A stretch of 64,000 bases of DNA from Verrucomicrobiota bacterium (GTDB lineage Bacteria > Verrucomicrobiota > Verrucomicrobiae > Limisphaerales > UBA11358): NCBI GenBank assembly GCA_014860005.1, contig JACZKP010000195.1, forward strand, positions 1 through 64,000, written 5' to 3'. This document shows, in pieces, positions 18,209 through 25,605 of the stretch. A program made the position numbers and the translations under genes. Each line of letters begins with the position of its first letter. Position 1 is the stretch's first letter. The notes under the pieces were generated by a model. The model saw only the letters and a program-made list of their open reading frames with translations. It was not told the origin of the DNA and made no database searches.

Positions 18209-19165
18209 ATGCCAACCGCGCGCCGCGCCGTCATTGATGTCGGCACCAATTCCGTGAAGCTGCTCGTCGCAGACGTTGCGGGCCTTGAGGTGCTGCCGGT
18301 GTTGGAAGACAGCCGGCAAACGCGCTTGGGCAAGGGTTTTTACGAAACCCACCGGCTTCAGCCAGAACCGTTGGCCCAGACCGCACGGGCGGTGGCGGCC
18401 TTCGCCAATGCCGCCCGCAAACACGGCGCCGTCAGTGTCCGCATCATTGCGACCAGCGCGGCTCGCGACGCAAAGAATCCAGGTGATCTGGCAGCAGCCA
18501 TTGCCGAGGCCACGAATCTGCGGCTGGAAATCATTTCCGGCGAACAGGAGGCCGAGTGGGCGTTTCGCGGCGCCACCAGCAATCCGAAACTGGCGAATGA
18601 ACCGTTGTTGCTGCTGGACGCAGGTGGCGGCAGCACGGAATTCATTCTCGGTCAGGGCAAACAGAAACATTTTTGGCAAAGTTTTCCGCTGGGCGTCGTG
18701 CGGTTGCTGGAAAAAATTCCCCACAGCGATCCGCCCAAGCCGGAAGAACTCGCCGCGTGCCGCGGGTGGCTCAAGATGTTTCTGGACACCAAAGTCCTCG
18801 GCGAACTCGAACCCGCGCTGAAACGCGAGGTCAAACTCCACGAGCAACATCACGCCGTGCGGCTGGTCGGCACCGGTGGCACGGCCACCATCCTGGCCTG
18901 CATGGAACTCGGCCTGAACGACTATGACCGCGACCGCATTGAGGCCGTACGACTTTCGTTGAAAAAGACGAAAGCCTGGGTGGAGCGATTATGGAGCTTG
19001 TCGCTCGCCGAACGAAGGGAAACCCCGGGTCTGCCCAAGGAACGCGCGGATGTGATGTTGACCGGCGTGCTGCTTTATGAAGCAGTGATGGAAGCCTTCG
19101 CCTTTGGGGAACTGCGCGTGAGCACACGCGGTCTGCGTTTTGCAGCGGTGATGGATGAGAGTTGA
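18209..19165 (+). CDS. Ppx/GppA family exopolyphosphatase
   Basis: A 318-residue protein of the ASKHA (actin/Hsp70-like) exopolyphosphatase/guanosine pentaphosphatase family. Motifs: VIDVGTNSVKLLVAD (phosphate-1), ATSAARDAKN, the catalytic Glu region ISGEQEAEWAF, LLLDAGGGSTEFIL (phosphate-2), and VGTGGTATILACM. The length corresponds to the short single-module Ppx/GppA form without the C-terminal HD-like domain. It acts in the cytoplasm on polyphosphate and/or pppGpp. No ppk gene is adjacent. The start at ATG 18209 places the first motif at residue 8, as is normal. Confident family call. The choice between Ppx and GppA is undecided. Confidence 0.9.
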   Translation: MPTARRAVIDVGTNSVKLLVADVAGLEVLPVLEDSRQTRLGKGFYETHRLQPEPLAQTARAVAAFANAARKHGAVSVRIIATSAARDAKNPGDLAAAIAEATNLRLEIISGEQEAEWAFRGATSNPKLANEPLLLLDAGGGSTEFILGQGKQKHFWQSFPLGVVRLLEKIPHSDPPKPEELAACRGWLKMFLDTKVLGELEPALKREVKLHEQHHAVRLVGTGGTATILACMELGLNDYDRDRIEAVRLSLKKTKAWVERLWSLSLAERRETPGLPKERADVMLTGVLLYEAVMEAFAFGELRVSTRGLRFAAVMDES

Positions 19166-19190
19166 GCCGGCGGTGGTGAACGTCGGCGTT

Positions 19191-20318
19191 TTACGCCACG
19201 ACCTGCTTCGCCAGCGCCGGATGCGTGGGCGTCCCACGCAAACCTTCTGGCCGCAAATCCACTTCACGACCCTTCCACGATTTCACACCAATGTGGTTCA
19301 AGCGCCCCAACCGATAGCGCCACGAGATGCCGTAGAAGGGATTGGCCGTGGGCCAGAACGAAATGAAATCCAAGTTGGCCGCCTTCGCCATTTCAACGGC
19401 CCGTTGCAGCGTCGCTGGCCGGTCATTCCAGTTAAAGAGCAGATATTTCCACTCCAGAATTGGCCATCGTAGTCCGCGCGCGTTTCGATAAGCTGCCATT
19501 TCTTTCATGGCCTCGTAGGCTTTCTCAAAGCTCCCGCGGTGCATGTATTTCTCGGACATCACGTCGCTGATGCCATGCACGGAGAAAAAAATGTGGCTGA
19601 AGTTGAGCGCCGCTTCACGCTTCGCATCGTTGTTCAGCAACACGCCGTTGGTGGAGGTGACGATCCGGCAATCCGGATTCTTTTGCCGCAGCATTGCCAG
19701 TTCCGGCCCGATGTTGGGCGAGAGGAACGGTTCACCAAGATTCAAGTAATACACTTGCTCCAGGCCGAGCTGCTGGACGAGGTCGGTCATCTTTTCCATG
19801 TCGGCCAGCGGCATTTGCAGTTGCCGGTTCACGCGCAGATTGGCGGCCGTGCCCCGGGCGCAGCCCGTGCAATCCACGTTGCAGCGCACGGTATTCTCAA
19901 GCAGCAAACCACGATGCGGCAATCGGATTTCAGGAGGTTGTGCATCGCGCGCGGCCAGCCGGCGCAGTTCGCCGCAACGCGCGCAGATGGGAATCGGCAT
20001 TCTGCCTTTCGCCAGTTCTTCGCGAAACCGCCGCGCCACCGGGCCATCGAACACTTCCTCAAAGGTGCTCTTGTGCAAATCGCCGAGATGTCCGAGTCCT
20101 TCGTAATCCTGGCAATTGCAGGAAACCGTCAGATCGGAATTGATGGTGATGTTGTATTCGGATTCCCCGTGCAACGCGGCGCAATAATAGCCGCGTCCGC
20201 TGAACTTCGCGCGCAGTTCGTGCCAAACGACAATCGCTCTGCGAACGACATCGCTGACGATCCAGTTGAATCGCCGCTTCGGGTCGCGAGCTTTTGGCGT
20301 TGTTTGCGGGGTGGCCAC
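19191..20318 (-). CDS. Radical SAM protein with N-terminal SPASM-like Cys cluster
   Basis: About 375 residues. The radical SAM [4Fe-4S] motif is CNVDCTGC (C-x3-C-x2-C), followed by YYLNLGEPFLSPN and ITSTNG-like (VTSTNGVLL) strands of the partial TIM barrel. Unusually, a SPASM-like segment precedes it: SCNCQDYEGLGHLGD, then STFEEVFDGP, then ICARCGELRR. SPASM clusters normally follow the radical SAM domain. GTG 20318 is chosen because earlier frame codons overlap the upstream xylanase gene. A GGGGA sequence lies just before it. It probably modifies a peptide, sugar or surface component. The substrate is unknown and no precursor peptide is seen next to it. Confidence 0.75.
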   Translation of the reverse strand: MATPQTTPKARDPKRRFNWIVSDVVRRAIVVWHELRAKFSGRGYYCAALHGESEYNITINSDLTVSCNCQDYEGLGHLGDLHKSTFEEVFDGPVARRFREELAKGRMPIPICARCGELRRLAARDAQPPEIRLPHRGLLLENTVRCNVDCTGCARGTAANLRVNRQLQMPLADMEKMTDLVQQLGLEQVYYLNLGEPFLSPNIGPELAMLRQKNPDCRIVTSTNGVLLNNDAKREAALNFSHIFFSVHGISDVMSEKYMHRGSFEKAYEAMKEMAAYRNARGLRWPILEWKYLLFNWNDRPATLQRAVEMAKAANLDFISFWPTANPFYGISWRYRLGRLNHIGVKSWKGREVDLRPEGLRGTPTHPALAKQVVA

Positions 20319-20386
20319 GATGCGAAGTTTCCCCGGAGGCAAAGTGACCGGCAAGTTTCTTTTGGCGCGAAACCGGAGCAGGCAAC

Positions 20387-22702
20387 TTACTGCGATAATT
20401 CCCGCATCACCGCCGCAAAGGCCGGCTTGGGCTGGCCTTCGCGGTCGAACAGCAACGGGTAATTCACGCGCTGCCACGGGAAATCATTGAGCCAGCTCTG
20501 GCCATCGTGAAGATTCCAGAACGACACGCGCTCAATGACGTCGGCGTACTGGCGAAACAACCGGAACAACTGCGCGTATTGCTCCGCCTGACGTTCGAGA
20601 ATTTCCGGCGGGCAGCCGTCGCGGTAAGGATTCAGCCTGGCCAGCTCCTCGCGATGTTTGCCGCCGTCCGCCCACCATCGTCCGCGCGGAATCACATCAA
20701 TGTCCAGTTCCGAGATCACCACCTTCACGCCCAGTTCGCGCATGGCCGCCAACGTGGTTTCGAGGTCCGCCAACGGCACGCGGTCCAATTCGTAGTGCCC
20801 CTGCAATCCGATGGCGTGTAACGGAACATTCTGTGCGCGCAACGAACGAATCAGCCGGATGGTCTTCTCGCGCTTGGCCGGCAGTTCATTGTTGTAATCA
20901 TTGTAGATGAGCCGCGCCTGCGGGTCCGCCCGGTGCGTGTATTCGAATGCCCTGGCAATGAACTCCTCGCCGCACGCCTGGCTCCAGCCGGAAAGCCGCA
21001 AGTAATTCGTCCCGTCATCCAGCGCCTCGTTGACCACATCCCACGCCGCAATGCGACCGCGATAACGCCCGACCACGGTTTCAATGTGCTCGCGCATACG
21101 TTCCAACAACAACTCACGACTCGCCGGTTGCTCGCCGTCGCGGTAAAACCACGCGGGCGTGCGATCATCCTTGGCCCAGACCAGGCAATGGCCCACGACC
21201 TCGAGTTGCTGTTGCGTGGCAAAGTTCACGAACGCATCCGCGCGCTCGAAATTGAAGCGCCCCGCGACCGGCTGAACCGCCATCGGCTTCATGCAATTCT
21301 CGGGTGTCACCTGACTGAACTGCGCCAACAGCAAGGGCCAGTCATTTGTGCGCTCCGAAATGCGATCACTGATGCCCACGCCCACGTCGAAGGACCCGGC
21401 GGCAGCGTGGCGCAGAGCGACAGGTTTGGGCTGCGCATTCGCCCACTCCTTTGCGCCGACTTTTTTCGCTTCCTGCAGGAACACGAACGTGCCCTGTTTG
21501 TTGGCGGCGACGACATCAGGTCGTCCGTCGCCGTTAAGATCGGCAACCTCCAGTTGCACGCCCAGCCCGGCGGTGGGGTCAATGAGATGCGGAATGAAAT
21601 CCAATTCTCCACCACGGCGCGTGAGCTTGAACCAATGCAATGGCGACGGACTGCCCGGCTCGGTTTCGCGGCGATAACCCGGCAGCCAGAAACGTTTGCC
21701 AGTCACAATGTCCTTCAACCCGTCGCCGTCCATGTCCACCAGCGCCACGGCATGGAGCATGGAGACTTTCAAACCGTAGCGGTTCTCGTGCGGCTGCTGA
21801 TTCATGATGAGGTGCCGGCGGAAAGTGATCGTGTCTCCCTCGCGCATCTGCTCAAACCACGCCAGGCCGAAACCATGCGCCACCAGACTGGTCACGATGT
21901 CGTTCAACCCGTCACCGTTGACATCGTAGGCGTGCATCTGCGCGCCACCGGGGCCGAAGTCAAAGGGGTGCAACTTCCACACTGGATCGCCGTCGAGCGA
22001 CGCGGGTTGTTCCCACCAACCGCCCTTTTCGATCACGTCCAACCGGCCATCGCCATTCACATCGCCGACGCCGAGGCCGTGATTGAAATGCGTCCAATTG
22101 CCCTTGGAGGAAATGCGATGGAAGGTCCATTTCGCTCCCGGATTCTTCCAATCCGGTTGCGCGTAGCCGAAGTACCCGTCGTGATTGCAGATCAATTCTG
22201 GCTGGCCGTCGCCCGTCAAATCCATCCAGTGCGGCGATTCGTTGTCCACCGCGTCGAACACAACGTGGCGTTTCCAATGACCGGCCTGACCGCGCGGATT
22301 TTCAAACCACGAGGCATCCTTGCCCGGAAAGCCGATGACGAGAATGTCCGGCCAACCGTCGGCGTTGAAGTCGTGGGCGAAGGCGAAAAAGTTGTCCGAA
22401 TAAACTCTGGGACTCCAGCCGGGGCGAATCTCCTCGGTGCCCGCGCTGGTCTTATTCGTGTGTGTCTGGGTGGCGGGATAAAACTCGTAACGTTTATGGT
22501 AATCCGGCCCGGCGTACCAGTACGGACCGGAAACCACGTCCAGTTTCCCGTCACGATTGAAATCGCCGCAACCCGCGCCCTCGCTCCAAAACTCCGTGGT
22601 GAGCGTCACGCGTCGGAAGGAATGAACCAAATGGTCGGCGGCCGCCAATGAATTAATGCTGACCGCACTGCAAATCGCCGCGATGAAGATGGGCTTGAAC
22701 AT
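20387..22702 (-). CDS. Exported FG-GAP propeller-GH10 endo-1,4-beta-xylanase fusion
   Basis: A 771-residue secreted protein. The signal peptide begins MFKPIFIAAICSAVSINSLAAA. Residues about 25-410 form an FG-GAP/VCBS propeller with seven Ca-binding D-x-(N/D)-x-DG repeats (DFNRDGKLD, DFNADGWPD, DLTGDGQPE, DVNGDGRLD, DVNGDGLND, DMDGDGLKD, DLNGDGRPD). Residues about 430-771 are a glycoside hydrolase family 10 barrel with the acid/base Glu in WDVVNEALD and the nucleophile Glu in VVISELDID. It would hydrolyse internal xylan linkages outside the cell, with the propeller aiding binding or anchoring. ATG 22702 is set by the signal peptide; the frame upstream is repeat DNA. Confidence 0.9.
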   Translation of the reverse strand: MFKPIFIAAICSAVSINSLAAADHLVHSFRRVTLTTEFWSEGAGCGDFNRDGKLDVVSGPYWYAGPDYHKRYEFYPATQTHTNKTSAGTEEIRPGWSPRVYSDNFFAFAHDFNADGWPDILVIGFPGKDASWFENPRGQAGHWKRHVVFDAVDNESPHWMDLTGDGQPELICNHDGYFGYAQPDWKNPGAKWTFHRISSKGNWTHFNHGLGVGDVNGDGRLDVIEKGGWWEQPASLDGDPVWKLHPFDFGPGGAQMHAYDVNGDGLNDIVTSLVAHGFGLAWFEQMREGDTITFRRHLIMNQQPHENRYGLKVSMLHAVALVDMDGDGLKDIVTGKRFWLPGYRRETEPGSPSPLHWFKLTRRGGELDFIPHLIDPTAGLGVQLEVADLNGDGRPDVVAANKQGTFVFLQEAKKVGAKEWANAQPKPVALRHAAAGSFDVGVGISDRISERTNDWPLLLAQFSQVTPENCMKPMAVQPVAGRFNFERADAFVNFATQQQLEVVGHCLVWAKDDRTPAWFYRDGEQPASRELLLERMREHIETVVGRYRGRIAAWDVVNEALDDGTNYLRLSGWSQACGEEFIARAFEYTHRADPQARLIYNDYNNELPAKREKTIRLIRSLRAQNVPLHAIGLQGHYELDRVPLADLETTLAAMRELGVKVVISELDIDVIPRGRWWADGGKHREELARLNPYRDGCPPEILERQAEQYAQLFRLFRQYADVIERVSFWNLHDGQSWLNDFPWQRVNYPLLFDREGQPKPAFAAVMRELSQ

Positions 22703-22773
22703 GCGGCACCATGGCCAAACCCACGGCGCAAATGCAAGCCGCAGGATACGGCAGTCAGCAATTCTCATTCTGC

Positions 22774-22879
22774 GGAGCGCGGCTGTGTGCGAAGCACCAG
22801 CCGCAGCGCTGCGACAGTCCAAACAGCCGCAAATTTGCCGGTCTGCTGCGACTGGTCGAGACGACACAGTCGCGCCCCG
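22774..22879. repeat. Inverted-repeat element upstream of the xylanase gene
   Basis: The left arm 22774-22807 (GGAGCGCGGCTGTGTGCGAA...) matches an arm of the element inside the kinase gene (26101-26134, reverse strand) at 33 of 34 positions. A diverged right arm lies at 22846-22879. The element sits in the leader region before the xylanase start. Confidence 0.7.
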
Positions 22880-22940
22880 GGGCAAAATGAAATGCTGTAC
22901 GGCAATTGGACTGCTATTCGTTGCCGGCCTTGATGTCGTT

Positions 22941-23066
22941 TCATTCAGGCGGTTCGTCAGACTTACGACGCACCAGATAATCGAGCTCCAGACTGACCCC
23001 GGTGCGATGCGGCAAAGTATAAACGAGCGCAAACATGAGCACCCCGCTGATCACGAAGAACCACAT
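22941..23066 (-). CDS. Small membrane protein translationally coupled to KefB-like antiporter
   Basis: A 41-residue frame whose ATG overlaps the TGA of the antiporter gene (TGATG), the arrangement used for translational reinitiation. It encodes MWFFVISGVLMFALVYTLP, a convincing transmembrane helix. A charged soluble tail containing LELDYLVRRKSDEPPE follows. Nothing in its sequence identifies a family. It could be a small subunit or regulator of the antiporter. It is too short for routine gene calling, and the coupling plus clean topology are the reasons to propose it. Confidence 0.5.
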   Translation of the reverse strand: MWFFVISGVLMFALVYTLPHRTGVSLELDYLVRRKSDEPPE

Positions 23067-25408
23067 CAAATCGGGAACGTAGAGCCGGAAGATTCAACCG
23101 TGTCGCCTGCCTCTGCTGTTGGCGGCGAGAGTAACGCAGCGAATTCTTTGATCTGTGCGTGCGTTCCCAGCACGAGCAATTCGTCCCCCTCCACGAAATG
23201 ATCCTCGCCGGTTGGAGAAAGGCGGCGCTGCCGACCGCGCCGGATGCCGCCGATTTGCACGCCAACCTTGCGGATCAAGTCCAGTTCGATCAGCGGTCTT
23301 CCCGCCAATGAACAGCCTGGCGGCACCACCACAGCCTCCATCGTCAACTCGCCGAAGTCCGTGGCGGTGGCTTCAGCCGGGGAAACGCTGCCCAATTCAC
23401 GCGCGGCATTGGCCAGTTGCCCGGCGTTTCCGAGGAGCAACAGCTTGTCCTGCGGATACAGCATTGTGTCCGCGCTGGGATTCACGATGCCAAAACCCTG
23501 CCGGTCAATGCCCACGACGGAGCAGCCGAAGCGGTTGCGCACACCAAGCTGGCCCAGCGTGCGGCCCGCGTGCGCGGAATCGCTGGGCAGCGTCACTTCG
23601 TCAATGTCGAGCTGCCAGTCGGCCGATTGCTGCGGCAGCGCGGACGACCAGGCGGAAGTGGCGGCCGGATGCGTGGCGCTGCGGAATTGTTCCAGCATCT
23701 CGATCTCGAGCCGGCTGTGCAATCGCACGAAGCGGCGCCAAAATACGACCGCTACAATCAACAACAGCAGCAACACGGCGCCCGCCGCGCCCAGCAGCGA
23801 CCAACCCGTGGGCAGCAGCGCCAGCAACCACGCGCCCAGCACCACCAGCGCCATGCCGCGCAACGCCGCTTCCAGCAGGGGCCGCAACCGGGATTGCCGG
23901 CGCACCCCCGCCGTGGCGGCCTCGGAGACAATCATCGCCAGCGCGGAAATGTTGCGCCAGATGGCAATGAGTGGACCCAGCAGCAGCACGCCGAATCCGC
24001 TCCAGAACAGGAAGGGCAGGGCAATCGGCAGTAACCAATCCTCACCCAGCCGGGACTTGATTTCCGCGTAGAGCGGATTGGCAAACAACAGCAGGGCGGA
24101 GACAAACAGCATGTGCAATCCCACCTGCACAAACCGCTTGTGGGTCAACCGCCACAGCACGCTGGCCGTCTGCCGGCTGCGCAACCGCGCGAGCCAGTGG
24201 TGATAAAACTCCACCCATTTCCTCACCCACAGTGGTTCGGCCTGCACGATTCGTGCGCTGAAGGATTCCGCGCGACGCGTCAGCACCGGCGCGACGAGGG
24301 AGGTGAGCAACGACGCGCCCACAGCCACCGGATACACCGACGCCGGGAGGACGCCACTCTCGACGCCCAGCGCCGCGATGATGAAACTGAATTCGCCCAG
24401 CGGCGTCAGGGACAGGCCAGCTTGAATGGATTCGCGGCCGCTGTTGCCGACGGCGAGCAACCCGAGCGCACACGCCAGCGGCCGCAGCACCAACACCAGC
24501 GCCGTGACGCCCAGCAGCAGCGGCCAGGCCTCCAGGAGCATCTTGAAGTCCACCAGCATCCCAACCGCCACAAAAAACACCGCGCCGAAAGTCTGATCCA
24601 GCCCCTCGAACGAGCGTTCGATGTCCGCCTTGTAGCGCGTGCTGCCCACAATCGCGCCGAACACAAACGCGCCCAGCGCCAGCGAATAACCCACCTTCAC
24701 CGCCAGCCACGCGAGGAACAGCAACAAGCCGCCGACCAGCAGGGTGCGGATTTCGGGCGAAGCGCTGCGGCTTACCCGCGCGAGCAGGTTGGGCATGATG
24801 AGCAGCGACAGCAGCGCGATGAACACTACGAACGCGCCCAGCGTGCCCAGCGTCGGCAGGAGCGGCGGCGGTTTTTCTCCGCCAAATTGAATCAACGAAG
24901 TCAGCAGCGTGAGCATCAGGATGGCCACCACGTCTTCCAGCACGGTGATGCCCAACGCGAGCTGGCCCGGCCGTTCGTGCGTGAGGTTCAGTTCATCCAG
25001 GATTTTGCTGATGATGGCCGAACTGGACACCATCAGCATCGCAGCGAGAAACAAGCTGGGCGTGGCGCTCCAGCCCAACGCCGCGCCGAACAGCCGCCCG
25101 CCGCCAAGCACCAGCATGGCGCCGATGGCCGTGGCCAGAATCACCGACAAACCCAGGCGTTTCAGGCGGCTGAGGCTCAGGTTCAGGCCAATGGAAAAAA
25201 TCAGGAACACCAAACCCAGTTGCGCGAGCGTCTGCACGCGGTCGAGGTCCGTCACCAGCGCAAAGGGTGGTGTGTGCGGACCAATGATGGCCCCCGCCAC
25301 GAGATAGCCCACGATGGCAGAAAGCCCCAGCCGCCGGCACAGCCAGGCGGCGGCGCCAGCAATCAACAACACGACCGCGAGATCGCGTATGAGCAGGATT
25401 CCGGTCAC
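23066..25408 (-). CDS. KefB-like monovalent cation:proton antiporter-2 (CPA2) with two TrkA-C domains
   Basis: About 780 residues. An N-terminal CPA2 Na+/H+-exchanger domain (residues about 1-390) shows LSAIVGYLVAGAIIGPHTPP, QLGLVFLIFSIGLNLSL and ALGAFVFGAIVGSTRY. More membrane segments follow (about 450-580). The C-terminus has two RCK_C/TrkA-C domains in tandem (about 630-700, EVTLPSDSAHAGRTLGQLG; about 705-775, AVVVPPGCSLAGRPLIELD). The NAD-binding TrkA-N (KTN) domain usual in KefB/C is absent. GTG 25408 is preferred; the upstream frame is hydrophilic and unlike a transporter start. It probably exports K+ or Na+ in exchange for H+, gated by a ligand at the RCK_C domains. Its stop overlaps a 41-codon membrane ORF. 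Confidence 0.85.
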   Translation of the reverse strand: MTGILLIRDLAVVLLIAGAAAWLCRRLGLSAIVGYLVAGAIIGPHTPPFALVTDLDRVQTLAQLGLVFLIFSIGLNLSLSRLKRLGLSVILATAIGAMLVLGGGRLFGAALGWSATPSLFLAAMLMVSSSAIISKILDELNLTHERPGQLALGITVLEDVVAILMLTLLTSLIQFGGEKPPPLLPTLGTLGAFVVFIALLSLLIMPNLLARVSRSASPEIRTLLVGGLLLFLAWLAVKVGYSLALGAFVFGAIVGSTRYKADIERSFEGLDQTFGAVFFVAVGMLVDFKMLLEAWPLLLGVTALVLVLRPLACALGLLAVGNSGRESIQAGLSLTPLGEFSFIIAALGVESGVLPASVYPVAVGASLLTSLVAPVLTRRAESFSARIVQAEPLWVRKWVEFYHHWLARLRSRQTASVLWRLTHKRFVQVGLHMLFVSALLLFANPLYAEIKSRLGEDWLLPIALPFLFWSGFGVLLLGPLIAIWRNISALAMIVSEAATAGVRRQSRLRPLLEAALRGMALVVLGAWLLALLPTGWSLLGAAGAVLLLLLIVAVVFWRRFVRLHSRLEIEMLEQFRSATHPAATSAWSSALPQQSADWQLDIDEVTLPSDSAHAGRTLGQLGVRNRFGCSVVGIDRQGFGIVNPSADTMLYPQDKLLLLGNAGQLANAARELGSVSPAEATATDFGELTMEAVVVPPGCSLAGRPLIELDLIRKVGVQIGGIRRGRQRRLSPTGEDHFVEGDELLVLGTHAQIKEFAALLSPPTAEAGDTVESSGSTFPI

Positions 25409-25605
25409 GCCCTGTTTGTACCGAATTCCAAAAAAGAAAACACGCAGAACTCCGTGGGCGGGCAGAATTTTTTCAAAATGATGGGGGGCAGAATCAGCCG
25501 CGGCCCAAGGCTTGAGATTTAATACATTCGCGGACGGACGAATTGCCCGGAAGCGGCGGCGAATTTTCCGCAACAAATTCGCGGATTTGCTTCTGAAGAT
25601 TGTGT

